A stretch of DNA of 64,000 nt, from NCBI GenBank assembly GCA_947034885.2, contig OX344753.2, positions 23,328,347-23,392,346 of the forward strand, written 5' to 3'. The notes beneath the pieces are model-generated. The model was not told the DNA's origin. It saw nothing but the letters and a program-made list of their open reading frames with translations, and ran no database searches. This document shows, one piece after another, positions 1 through 10,380 of the stretch. The position numbers and the translations under genes were made by a program. The stretch's first letter is position 1. The number at the start of each line of letters is the position of its first letter. This stretch comes from Thuidium tamariscinum. Taxonomy: Eukaryota > Streptophyta > Bryopsida > Hypnales > Thuidiaceae.

Positions 1-2287
1 GAGGACTTGCTTACTAAGTTGTTGGAAGCTAAACGTTGGGTTAATTTCCAAGATGTTGGAAACTAAACGTTGTTGCTATTGTGAAGGGACTTGCATTTGA
101 CACCCCGCTAAGACTTAGGGGGTTCAAAGCTTCGCCGTGAGGATGTATTTTTGACACTTGACTAAGACTTCTAAAGGCCTAGAGACTTGGGAGGGCCATA
201 GCTCCGCCGTCCCTCATGGGACTAATCTATTACCGTGGACAAGAGAAGGGGGAGAAGAGAGGGACTTCCTATGCATCAAGGCTAAGTATTTAGAGGAGGG
301 TCAAGGCTCCGCCGTCCCTCATGGGACTAGCTTAGCATTACATACAAGAAGAAGGGGGGAGGAGGTAGGCACAAATTGCAAGCATACTCTCTAAGTCACC
401 TCCCAAGTCACCCCTCAGTTCCTTACTAGTCTCTCCCACAACAACTTTCAATAGTAACACAACACAATGAGTAAACCAAGCTTGGATTGCAATAAGTTTC
501 AACAACTTGGAGGGGTCTCAAGTCCCCAAGTGCAAACAATACTTACCAAAGGGTGTAAAAACCCCAAAAGACCATCAAAGGCTCCCTTGGCATCAAAAGC
601 CAAAGGGAATCTGGCATAACCCGGGCCCAATAGTCCTCCTCCCTTAAATGGGTAGGAGTTGAGAGAGAGAGAGAATGAGAGGAGAATGCCGCCCCTTTTA
701 TACCCAAAAGGGAGCAACCCCCCCCTTAATCTACTAAGAATAACTAGATGAGGGAATTTAGGAGGTCCGTACATGTTTACCCCTCCCAAATCTAATTATC
801 CACCTAAAATCTACACAATTTGAATTGGGAAATTCAAATCTTACCTAACCTCACAAGAACTTGCAAAACCGTCAAATTTACCTTCCCCAAAATCTACAAG
901 TTCTCACATGGGAGAAGTTCCCATGTGTTCCCACCTACTTAATTTGAAATTACTTACATCAAAGCACATGAGCCACCTCCACTAACTTTTTGAGGTGGTA
1001 CTTGCTCCCACATGTGCACGAAGTTCCCCACACGTTCCCTATGCGTTCCCCATGGCTAATGGGGCCCAAACTCCCCAAAAATGCATTAGGGGGCCCAAAA
1101 CCCCCATTTCTTCTCCATGTGCTGTCCCCAAAAGGCTAACTTTTGGATTTTAGCTCCAAATGGCAAACGGATTGCGCCATTGGCTCCGGAAGGCCATAAT
1201 TAGCCTAAGAGGAACCCCTCACTCCTTAAACTATGTCCAAATTCTCGAGGAATCTTAGCGTAAGTTGAGATCCAAGTTGGGATAAATTCCCAACTTTTGG
1301 AGTTTAGCAATTTTGGACCCCCAAACCTTCACCAATCTCCCAAGTAGATGGAAGGGGGTAGGAATAGACCCAAGATAGGCTCCGTTCCGATGTCGTATGG
1401 CCCCAGTACGCCGGTCAACCGTCGCTTTCGTCATTTAATTTGTCAGTTGGGGAGGAATGTCGCCGATTTGGGATCTTCTAACTATCGTTTTGTCTTGAAA
1501 CTTGGGGAAGCGCTTCGTTGGTGTGAGACTGCCTCGCCGGATTTTTAGTGGGATTTTACCGCACTTTGGGATATTCTTTCAAATTTCCACCCAAAGTCCA
1601 CCGCGGTTGACCGTCTGGGAAAATATCCAAACAATGTCGGAAAATTTCCAAACTTTAGAGGGGACCACCCATGGGATCCCCCCACTTGGGTGCAAATCTG
1701 CATCCCCACTGTGTGCTCCTAGAATTAGGAAATTGCCCGGTACTTGCATTTCAAGGTTAGTATTTTATCCGTATTCTCTTCGATGCTATGGGGAGTGGGG
1801 GATTCCTCCTAGATCCCCCTATGAGGACTTCCTAGCCTAGACAGGGCCTTTTTAGGCTTCTTACCCTAATCCTGCATGTCTCTATCAATTTGGCGTCTAT
1901 TTAGCTAAGACTAGGCCCGTTTTGGATGTAAACTATCCTAAATCCCACCTAATGACCAAATGGCACATTGGTATGTGTAATGCCAATATAGGTTTAATGC
2001 CCTTTTGTGGGTGTCATGAACCTAAATACGCCTTAGTTTATGTATAAATTCGAAAAAAGAACCCGTGAGTCCCTAGTGACGAATCGGGGACTCACAATGG
2101 GCGAGCACTAAGGCACATTCCAGTAGGTGATTTGATTCTCCAAACGGAGCTCCGAGTGGCAACTGAGAAAGACGTTCGATCGTTTCGGTGTTCTTGTCGA
2201 GATTGTCATGGTGAATGACGAAAAACTATTGAAGTTATACGGAAGCACCATATAGCGGTAGGTAGAGATCCTTTTCTGCTGAAGTCT
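1..2287. other. Repeat-derived noncoding DNA, LTR-like
   Basis: No convincing gene. The stretch is richer in G and C than most of the window and has the texture of LTR or retroelement noncoding DNA, but no paired LTR, primer site or target duplication was found. An 18-base motif (GTTGGAARCTAAACGTTG) occurs at about 20-37 and 55-72, and a 24-base motif starting GCTCCGCCGTCCC recurs at 201-224 and 306-329, so part of it is a diverged tandem duplication with a period near 105 bp. Open frames at 158-394, 499-789 (minus) and 1348-1840 are low-complexity and resemble no family I know. It could also be the outer part of the CACTA element that follows. Confidence 0.4.
201..329. repeat. Short direct duplication, ~105-bp period
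   Basis: Two copies of a 24-base block (GCTCCGCCGTCCCTCATGGG plus ACTA) start at 201 and 306. The sequence after each copy is a purine-rich tract (AAGAAGGGGGA-like), which supports duplication of a longer unit. Confidence 0.6.
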
Positions 2288-3688
2288 ATGATCGGTGGGG
2301 ATCCGATTGAGGGTTATCCAGCACGCGGAATCTGGGTGGAAGATGAAGCATATGACAATGATATTCTACATCCTGGATCGGATGACGTTGCCCCCGCAGT
2401 GGAGGCTCAGGACCCGCTATTGCATGCTGCTGAACCTACAGCTGACGATGTACAAAATGGTCCTCTAGATGCACATCATGAAGTGCATCGTCAAGTTATG
2501 GAGGCCTTCGATCGAGGAGATGCCTTACACATTGAGGTTGGTGATGTTATTGATGTTGAAGAGAATGATGAAGCTAGTAGTGACACCGTTGATGGATTGG
2601 AGGAACTGTACGAACAAGCGACTACTGCAGTGTACCCTGGGTCAAAGTGTAGTGTTGTTTCTGCTACAATCGTGATCATGAATATGTGTACCGTGTTCCG
2701 AGTGAGCAACAACTTCATAGATGAGTTGTTGCGGTACCTGTCAACTGATTTGTTGCCAGCACCCAATAAGTTGCCAACTTCCCATTATGTAGCTCGACGA
2801 AGTATACGGAAGTTGGGGCTAAACTACAACAACATACATGCTTGTCCTGATGGGTGCATTTTATTTGAAGAGGAGTACGCCGAATTGGACAGGTGCCCGA
2901 AGTGTAGCACGTCACGGTGGATTGAAGGCAGTACATTTGTTCCCGCAAAAGTTATTCGTCACTTCCCACTCATACCTCGCTTGAAGCGCATGTGGAGGTC
3001 TGTTGAGATTTCTACTATGCTGACAGGTTATACCAAGCATGTAAGTACCGACGGTGTTATGCAATCGGTTGTTGATAGTCCTACTTGGAAGCACGTTGAC
3101 ACTGACCCCGTGTTTGGAAACTTTGGAGCGGAGATGAGAAACATGCGTCTAGCATTAACCCTGGACGGGGTGAATCCATTCAAATTGAGCAATACCAACT
3201 GGTCAACGTGGCTTGTACTGATTCTCATATACAATTTTGAGCCATGGTTTGTGACCAAAAAATTCTTCATTTCGTTGTGCATTTTGATATCAGGGAAATA
3301 TTCACCAACAACAAAAAGTATGGGTGTTTATATAAGGCCTTTACTGAGGGAGCTCAATGAATTATGGAGAGGCGTCCGAGCATTGGATTTCTCCAAACCT
3401 GAAGGCACAAGGAGCTTCTTGCTACGTGGGATTCTGCTATGGACGATATCAGATTTTCTAGCTTATGGACTAATATCAGGCCTCTGTTGTAAGGGTTACA
3501 AAGGGTGTCCACCAAGTGGACCTCAAACAGATGCACGCATGGCGAGGACTGGAGATGTTTTGGTGGGTGGAAGGACGAGAGGGTCCAAAATAGTTTACGG
3601 TGGCATACGAAGGTACTTACCACGACACCATCCGTACCGTCGGAATAAGAGCTTCAATGGAGCTGTTGAAGATCGTGAACAAATGTAG
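2288..3688 (+). pseudogene. CACTA (En/Spm) Tnp2 transposase, N-terminal segment
   Basis: This 466-residue frame matches the plant CACTA transposase Tnp2 (Transposase_21 family) as I know it. An acidic N-terminal part (residues about 1-120) is followed by the core: LPTSHYVARRSIRKLGL near residue 160, the paired cysteines CPDGC and CPKC, then HFPLIPRLKRMWRS, LTLDGVNPF (an aspartate of the presumed catalytic core), LLWTISDFLAYGLISG and RRYLPRHHPYRRNKSFNG. Tnp2 binds and cuts the ends of CACTA elements in the nucleus. The frame stops after the RRNK motif; its continuation lies downstream in pieces (about 3794-5261 and 5517-6725), some separated by plausible GT-AG introns. The part around GYKGCPPSGPQ departs from the usual cysteine motif, suggesting decay. 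No CACTA terminal repeats or target duplication were identified, so the element limits are unknown. Family call firm; whether it is still active is doubtful. Confidence 0.82.
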
Positions 3689-3793
3689 GTAGTGTCAGGA
3701 CTGCAGGTCATACAGTAGGCTGCATGGCGCCAAGCATATCTAGATATGGGAGGAAAAGAGAATGGAAAAGACGATCCAATGCACTATACAGGG

Positions 3794-5261
3794 GTGAAAT
3801 GGTTGTGTGCATTGTACGACCTCCCATATTGGCAGGTATTGAGTCCATCCATATTACGATTCTGATGTTCTTTAGTGAGAGTTCGTAATGGATCCGGATT
3901 TCACGTGAACATGCATTTGGACAAACAAATAGTGTGGACTAAGATGTCTTCAATATGCATCTGTGTGCTTAACTTTGTTTCGAAGTATGTTTGTCATATC
4001 CTGACCAATGTTCATTTATTTTGAAGACTTCCAATGTTCAGGTTCTAAAGCATTATAAGTTGTGTTACCTACAGTTTTTACTCATAAGGCATTTATTGGA
4101 CGTCATGTATTGTGAGAGGAATCTTTGCGAGAACATTGTGAAGATATTAATGGTTATGAATAATAGCGCCGGAAGTCGTCAAGATGTACAGGACTTGGGT
4201 ATTCGTGATGAATTGTGGCTACAACCATCAGAGCGTCCCAATGCACAGTACTTCATGCCCCATGCACCGTATGTATTGAATGTTGAGGAGCGGAAAGAAT
4301 TTGTGAGTATCATATCAAGCATGCGTACACCAACCAATTACGTCGGCTCCATTCACAAACGTTTAGTGGATGGCAAACTGCAGTACATGAAAACGCATGA
4401 TTACCATGTCTTGATGCAGCAGGTGCGTTCCATGTTGTGCTTCAAACCCGAAATTGAAAAACTGGAGTGAACATCAGGTTCAGAATGTACCAAAATAGTT
4501 TATACAATTTGCAGCTCTACATTCACATTGTAAAATGGAAGCAACGGTAGAGAATGACAGTATCTTCAAGGAAAACAGTGTTCTATGATGAAATTCGAGA
4601 AGGTAATGTCACAGAAACAGAGGAAGTTGTTTAGTACTGTGCAATTCAGGACTTCATGCTCGTCAAGACAGTTGGAGTATGAACAAAAAGCATGTGTATG
4701 CAGGTGCTTCCAGTGGCACTACGCAACGTTCTAGACAAAAATGTGCGTGCAGCCATTATAAAGATCTCTAGAGTTTTCCAAAGACTTTGTGCAAAACAGA
4801 TACGGAAGTCTGATGAAGTGGATATGATGAAGGATGTAGTTATAGCAACTTGTATGCTTGAGAAAGAATTCCCACCAACGTTTTTGAACATCATGACACA
4901 TCTTCTAGTACATCTTGTACAGCAGTTATTTATGTGTGGACCAGTGCATTGTCGGTGGATGTATCCTATTGAGCGGTACATGAAAACGTTGAAGGATTAT
5001 GTACGTACTTACGTTCATCCGGAGGGAAGCATTGCTGAAGGGTACCGCATGGAAGACACATTGGGGTTTTGTACAGAGTATATGAAGCAATACGAAGGAA
5101 CATCTGCACGCGTGTGGGACGCCATGGAAGATGCAGTCATGAATGATGAGGTTCTTCCGCCTCACGAATCGAAGAAATGGAAGATGTCACAAGACATGCG
5201 AACATATGCCCACGCCTTTGTCTTAGACAATGCCGCATGTTTACAACCTTGGCAGGAGTAA
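3794..5261 (+). pseudogene. CACTA Tnp2, middle segment with apparent introns
   Basis: Continuation of the Tnp2 gene. A short stretch at 3794-3835 reads GVKWLCALYDLPYWQ-like, the usual SIFF-LPYW region; a GT at 3836 and an AG at 4073-4074 would splice it in frame to FLLIRHLLDVMYCERNLCEN (from 4075), the conserved LLLRH-LDVMH block. A second clean intron, 4423-4703, joins HDYHVLMQQ to VLPVALRN. The exon 4704-5261 holds the conserved WMYPIERYMKTLKDYVR and PEGSIAEGY blocks of the DUF4218 region found in CACTA transposases. Intron positions fall exactly where the family alignment needs them, so these look like real introns rather than damage. The join from 3688 to 3794 is not resolved and may contain a lesion. 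Confidence 0.75.
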
Positions 5262-5516
5262 GTGTTGCTCTCCGGATTCGGAAGAGCACCTCTGAGTGCG
5301 GTACAACAATATATGTGGCAAACTTAGCTTGTAGTGGAAGGAGGCAAATGCTTGATAGGCCTTCATGTTTTAAGTACGCAGTGTGTCTAGATGCAGGGTC
5401 TCTGAAATGGAGACGCTATCTGGAAGAGGCTGATTGCACGAATTCGGAATTTCAACACTATTACAGTTAGAGAAGCACCTAAACCGCAGCAGAACAGTTA
5501 TAGTGCATAACAGAGA

Positions 5517-6725
5517 GTGCTCATTGTGGTGTGCAGGGAATATACAACCGCTAAAACAAGAAGATGGGAAGAACGAGAGGAATACCGTCTGCAAAATAGA
5601 CAACGTCATGCTGCGGGGACAATGCGGTATCTTTTGGAGCTGCTGGAGATGCCGTCGTTTGCGGATTGGTTTCGTGACACAATCTGTGAAGCACAAAATA
5701 ATGGTGAGGATGTGGACGCTGATGTTTTGCAGTACAGTCACTATAACAAAACATGGTCGAAAAAAACCGTGCAGAAATTTTTTTGTGGTTTTTTTTGCCA
5801 TGTTTTTGTGCACGTTTTTCTTTGCGCGTTGCGCGTAGTGAACAGCCAACTTTGGCAGCAGTTTCCCACTGCAATTTTTGGACTTAGGAAGTGTGTCATA
5901 TATCAATGGAAAGGTATTTTGAATACCTTTCCATTGATATATGACACACTTCCTAAGTCCAAAAATTGCAGTGGGAAACTGCTGCCAAAGTTGGCTGTTC
6001 ACTACGCGCAACGCGCAAAGAAAAACGTGCACAAAAACATGGCAAAAAAAACCACAAAAAAATTTCTGCACGGTTTTTTTCGACCATGTTTTGTTATAGT
6101 GAGCGTACCGCCAGAAAGGTCTGCTACATCGCATCGTCAAATGTATTGCTTCGGTGTGCATTTTCGTGTACGCAGTTGTGAAGCAGCCCTTGTAACGAGA
6201 GATTCATGCGTAGTGGCGTCGTTCACACGGGAATTGCGTTGGGGTGTGCAAAATGGAAGACCAACCGAGCGAACCGATGAGTACGTGGGGTACATTGAAG
6301 AGATTCTGGAATTGGACTACCGAAGTCACTGCACTGTCGTACTGGTATGTGATTGGGTACATGCATCACATGATGCACGTTCGCCAAATATTATACGCGA
6401 CAAATATGGGTTCACAATGGCGAACTTCAACCACATGGATGGAAGAGTGCATGCAGATTCGTTTGCATTCCCATTGCATTGTCAACAAGTGTTTTTCTCT
6501 GATGATCCCCACAAGCGCGGGTGGAAGGTTGTGTGTTCAACTGATGTCAGAGGTAGACGTCATGAACCGAAGTTTGCAGCAAGTAGCGACAACATATTGA
6601 ACGTTGGGAACGATGCGGACTTCGTTGGTTTACAACCGCGCATGTTACAAGCAGACCCAATGCGGGAGCCTCGAACGGCAGTGGGCATTCATGTTAGAAC
6701 TGTAGCGCAGAGTAGTACGCCATAG
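5517..6725 (+). pseudogene. CACTA Tnp2, C-terminal segment (DUF4216-like), interrupted by palindrome
   Basis: The C-terminal part of the CACTA transposase gene. The motif SFADWFRDTI lies before the break. After it come MYCFGVHFRVRS, DSCVVASF, EEILELDY, VLVCDWVHA and KYGFTMANF, matching the DUF4216 domain usual at the end of plant Tnp2 proteins. A 363-bp palindromic element (5739-6101) is inserted between VLQYS and VPPE; because 363 bp plus a 3-bp duplication is a multiple of three and the insert has no stop in this frame, a continuous 402-residue frame remains. The insert-encoded residues (about 121) are not part of the transposase. Confidence 0.75.
5739..6101. mobile_element. 363-bp palindromic (foldback) MITE with CACTA-type ends
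   Basis: Two 180-bp arms (5739-5918 and 5922-6101) flank a 3-bp loop (TTG). Reading the arms against each other I found no mismatch, including in all the A and T runs. The ends are CACTATAACAAAACATGG and its complement. The flanks are AGT on the left and AGC on the right; restoring one AGT gives an open transposase frame, which fits a 3-bp target duplication of CACTA type with one later change. The transcript of either strand could fold into a near-perfect hairpin. Class assignment rests on the CACTA end and 3-bp duplication and is an inference. Confidence 0.88.
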
Positions 6726-7515
6726 GAGCCGACCCAATCAATGTAGAGAAGTGGTAGTACGCCACATAAATTTTGGACCATGTCAATGTAACAGCTTGTT
6801 GGGACATAGTAGAAGAGTTAAGAATGTTTCAAAATCCGAAAGCACCATGTAGCGTAAGCGATAACAGTACCGTTGTATACAACAGAGGATGTTCTTGTTA
6901 GTTTTGAAATTCAATTTTGAGCATGAGAATATTAAAAGAGAGTGCGTTGGCTTCATGAAGAGAGGAATGTATTTTTATGAAGGAAGGTAGGAAACAATAA
7001 TGCACAGTGCAGTACGTGTACACATCAAAATAAAAAGAATGATGAAAGACCCAAGAGAAATTGGTCTTTTCGACAGAAAAGAAGGCTTTCGTCAGGTGTA
7101 AAATGTGTTCTATTACTTAGGACTTCATGGAGGTGGGGGCAGCAATGTTTATGCGAACAAAAGTTGCAGTTCCATAGACAGTCTTCTGTCTCAAATTGGA
7201 GACAGGAATACCAAGAATCCATAGAGAATGCAGGAGGAGGACCTCCAGCAATTTTTATAACTGAAGTTTGAGTGCACCTATGAAGTATAGTGGAACGAGC
7301 AATCCAAACCAAGTTGATTTCTGAAGATGTTTCAATCGGCGAATAGGTAACTTCATGGAGAAGTTAAGAGCTGTGTTAATTACTGAGGGAGAAGTGTAAG
7401 GGAATTTGTTTTGACTTTAGTGTAAGAAAAAGATTTGAAGTGGGGAAAAGCGTTGCATGCAAAACAGTAGTACTGCTTTGCAGTCCACTGTCATTGAAAC
7501 AGTGTGTTCGTTGAA

Positions 7516-7923
7516 CTAGGTGGCATCAAAAACGAAGATGTCATCAAGAGTTTCGCTTTTCGATTCGAAGTGCATTCGTTCCGTTCTACGGATCATCGTA
7601 TAGAATTCCTGAACCGAACGTCTGTAAACCACTGATGTCACCACGTCATAAATAACAGGGTACGTTTCTAGGAAACGCCACCAAAAACTCTCATTTCTTA
7701 TAGTGATGCCTTCATACTTAAAATGCTTACTATCATATATTGAAACTTCCAATATGAATATACACCTTGTTAGATGATACCTATAGATCAACTTATTTTC
7801 TTTTTTTTTAAAAGTGCTATAGTAGCAATCACTTGAAATTGAATGAAGTACTACATTTCTACATTTATGGCCATCTTTAGGGCCAATTTTTTTTCCAATT
7901 ATACTTGTATTGTTGACTTTCAC
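7516..7923 (-). CDS. Hypothetical 135-residue open frame
   Basis: Unrecognised. The frame is basic in its N-terminal half and has an aromatic-rich centre (ESFWWRFLETYPV) and an acidic end (DDIFVFDAT). It lies about 800 bp beyond the CACTA transposase remains on the opposite strand. There is no supporting splice, promoter or homology evidence; it could be a fragment of a second CACTA-encoded gene or chance. Confidence 0.15.
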   Translation of the reverse strand: MKVNNTSIIGKKIGPKDGHKCRNVVLHSISSDCYYSTFKKKENKLIYRYHLTRCIFILEVSIYDSKHFKYEGITIRNESFWWRFLETYPVIYDVVTSVVYRRSVQEFYTMIRRTERMHFESKSETLDDIFVFDAT

Positions 7924-9126
7924 ATTATAGGTCTAAACACCACAAAACAAAGCTAACGCACCCCTAATCACAAAGTGCTTTCTAATTGTACCAAGAATGT
8001 GACAAAGGAATGCACAATCTATGAGATCTTAGTATAAGACAACAAACAAAACAAACAACCTAGTTTAAGAATGATATGGATTCATTCATTTTTCATCCAA
8101 ATTTAGCATATTCATTTACATTTTAGATAGAAATGGAAGATTTATGCCAAAAAAAGATTACTGGTATTTGGCAAGAAGTACAAATTCATTTTGAAATAGT
8201 ACAATCTACCCTTGAGGTTGGTTTCATGAGGGGTAGTTTTAGTTTGCCCAACTTTAGCTTCCACCAATACAAAACTTTTCCTTTAGCCAAGAGCCAATCC
8301 AAATTCCTAACAATAATAGATAAATTCTAACTTTGATGCTATGCCATGAGGCATGAAGTAGGATTTTTTAAAAGCAACCTTGCTCTAAAAACAACCACTA
8401 ATAGAGAGGTGCATTTTTCTTTCTTCAGTGAACCAACAATGTACATTTCAAGAGGTTTACTTTCAATGACCATTGCATTTCAACTTCAAAAATTCATTAA
8501 CTAATTCCAAGAAGGCCCCCCAAATGACTTGAATTGGATGCCAATTCCAATTTCATTCCTACCAAAATTTTCTAAAAATTGTTTCATGGAGATTTAATTA
8601 CCTTCCTCAAATGCAATTAGCTCTTAAAAGGGGTCAGGATGAACTGGCCCCTCCAAGTCATTCCAAGGGTGCAAGTAAAAAACAACCTAATTTGTGCTTG
8701 ATTAATTTACCTCACACACACTTAATAATTTAGATTGCAAATATGAATTCAAAGTTTCCATATTTAATCATATGTGGAAAATAAAAAATTCATCGTCTTC
8801 CCAAGGGCCCAAGTGAAGGGGTTAGTTCAACCTGCCTTTATCTTAAATGAGGTTGCTTTAAGAGCAGACAACCTTGTGCTTCATGAAGCCAATTCAAGCC
8901 AGTGTTTTTTTTCATTTCTTATGAAGTGCCAAAGTGGCCATATTTCATTTTATTGTAGAGCTCCAAATTTTAACATTCATGCATATATTGGATAAAAAAT
9001 ATCGTATTAGCACATTATACATATCTATCATTCAATTTTCATTCATTATTTGGCAATTTCATCTAGTATTTTAAATTTTTTTGAAGTTTATTGTTGATTT
9101 CATCTAAAATTTTACTTTTTTTTATA

Positions 9127-9171
9127 GGCTTGGTGCCAAGCCAAAAAATTTGGTGCAATTTTGCACCAAAT
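9127..9171. repeat. Two adjacent perfect short hairpins
   Basis: GGCTTGGTGCCAAGCC (9127-9142) is a 16-base palindrome. A few bases on, TTTGGTGCAA and TTGCACCAAA form a second stem around TT. Both share the core TTGGTGC. Purpose unknown. Confidence 0.6.
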
Positions 9172-9396
9172 CGCCAGAAAAAGAAACATTGATGCAAGCA
9201 ATTCAATCGCAAGGTAAGTTAGGCTTAGGCTGCTGAGGATACAATATCAGCTGTGGTTTGCAACTAAAAGTTTGGGACTTTTCCAAGGCTCTTAATTTTT
9301 GGTTATAAAATTTTATACCATAGGTTTTTGTTTTGTAATTGGCATTTCATACAAAATGAAAAGAAAAGCCTTGGCTGCGAGTTCTTGCTAACTTAA

Positions 9397-9637
9397 CCCT
9401 TGAACGTCACAAGGGATGTTTTTCAAACCTTTGATTATGGGAGACTGGGTTCATCAAACCTTATAATGTTTGCATCTGTACAGTGGATTTTCCCCCAAAA
9501 AATGAGTCTAGATTGATGAGGTTGTTGGCTATAGATCTGTATGGTGAAGAATGCAGTAATCAATTTTAATTCAAGTTATGTTGCTTTTTTTTAAATGGTC
9601 CCATCTTCAAAGCTGTTTGGTTTGTGACGCTTAAGAG
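9397..9637. mobile_element. TTAA-flanked miniature element, CCCTTGAACGTC ends
   Basis: 241 bp lying between TTAA at 9393-9396 and TTAA at 9638-9641. The left end reads CCCTTGAACGTCACAA; the right end, complemented, reads CTCTTAAGCGTCACAA, an imperfect 16-bp inverted repeat. No coding capacity. The TTAA flanks and CCC start are what piggyBac-type transposition leaves; membership of that superfamily is an inference. It abuts a second such element that shares the TTAA. Confidence 0.55.
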
Positions 9638-9641
9638 TTAA

Positions 9642-9861
9642 CCTTGAAGCGCTCTGACGTTCATATTCTGGACAATGACAAAGGGCTTTAAGGCATTATT
9701 TCATCTAATTAACTTCGCATTTATCAAATATAACACTTGAATCTAGAAAAGACAACCTTCCTTAATGACCAAATTCATTAAATTCTGGTAAATGATATAT
9801 TGTACAAAGCCATAAGCAAAAATGTGCAGAAATTCTAAAAAAGGATTGAGACGTTTCAGGG
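9642..9861. mobile_element. Second TTAA-flanked element abutting the first
   Basis: 220 bp between TTAA at 9638-9641 and TTAA at 9862-9865. The left end reads CCTTGAAGCGCTCTGACG and the right end, complemented, CCCTGAAACGTCTCAA. The outer ends of the pair (9397 and 9861) match each other at least as well (CCCTTGAACGTC / CCCTGAAACGTC), so 9397-9861 may instead be one 465-bp element with an internal TTAA. Confidence 0.45.
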
Positions 9862-9865
9862 TTAA

Positions 9866-10238
9866 CTTACTGTAGGGTCGCCCTCGGTCACCTGGTGAGC
9901 CCGCCGGGTGCTCGGGCTGGCCTGCTGGGTTGTCAAATTCCTCATCCCCCCGCCCTCAGCGGATTGTTGGTCAACCCTTTTCCCCGGCACTTGGCCTCCC
10001 GGTAGGGACGGGACGGGACGGGCGGACGGCTGCAGTTGGACTTCCCCCACCAAAGTCTTTTCTTCGAGGCCCCCATTCTGCCACAACTGAACCGGTCTCC
10101 ACAAAGTCCAACTATGCCAACAATCACCGAGCATTGTTGAGCAAGGAGGCAGGGGTCCCTTTGGCAGCCGTCCTTGGAAAGGGGACTCTTCCAGTGAACA
10201 AAATGGGCTTTTATGTGGGGCTCCTCAACCAACCCTAA
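9866..10238. other. GC-rich segment of unknown origin
   Basis: A sharply bounded GC-rich block (about 9870-10230) in AT-rich surroundings, with tandem GGGAC units near 10004-10021. It starts right after the TTAA of the preceding element and ends at the following MITE. Open frames on both strands exist because GC-rich DNA has few stops; none looks like a known protein. Confidence 0.4.
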
Positions 10239-10377
10239 GGGGTGTTGCGCACTATGGTCGTCCAAGTCGAAAGGCAGTCGATTCCACCAATCAAATTTTA
10301 GAAACCATGATTTTCACCAATCAGATTTGAAAAAACCATGGCCTCTCGACTTGGATGGCCATAGTGTGAAACACCCC
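10239..10377. mobile_element. Tourist-like MITE (PIF/Harbinger type), 139 bp
   Basis: Terminal inverted repeats GGGGTGTTKCRCACTATGG continuing to about 32 bp (YCRTCCAAGTCGA) are flanked on both sides by TAA (10236-10238 and 10378-10380). A TWA target duplication with G-rich ends is typical of PIF/Harbinger MITEs. No coding capacity. Confidence 0.75.
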
Positions 10378-10380
10378 TAA

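Larger units (their letters stand above)
6726..9392. other. Unassigned DNA downstream of CACTA gene
   Basis: The first several hundred bases may be the CACTA 3' noncoding region. A minus-strand frame of 135 residues (7516-7923) is longer than expected by chance but resembles no family I know; it contains ESFWWRFLETYPVIYDVV. From about 7925 the DNA is AT-rich with no recognisable gene. Two adjacent hairpins lie at 9127-9171. Confidence 0.4.

Noticed and set aside
5370..6181. Long open frames on both strands over the palindrome (such as 5370-6161 minus and 5966-6181 plus)
   Set aside because: They exist because the two arms are inverted copies; the same peptide is read from either strand. No independent protein.
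9862..10265. Four overlapping open frames in the GC-rich block
   Set aside because: All arise from low stop-codon frequency in GC-rich DNA, and none resembles a known protein.
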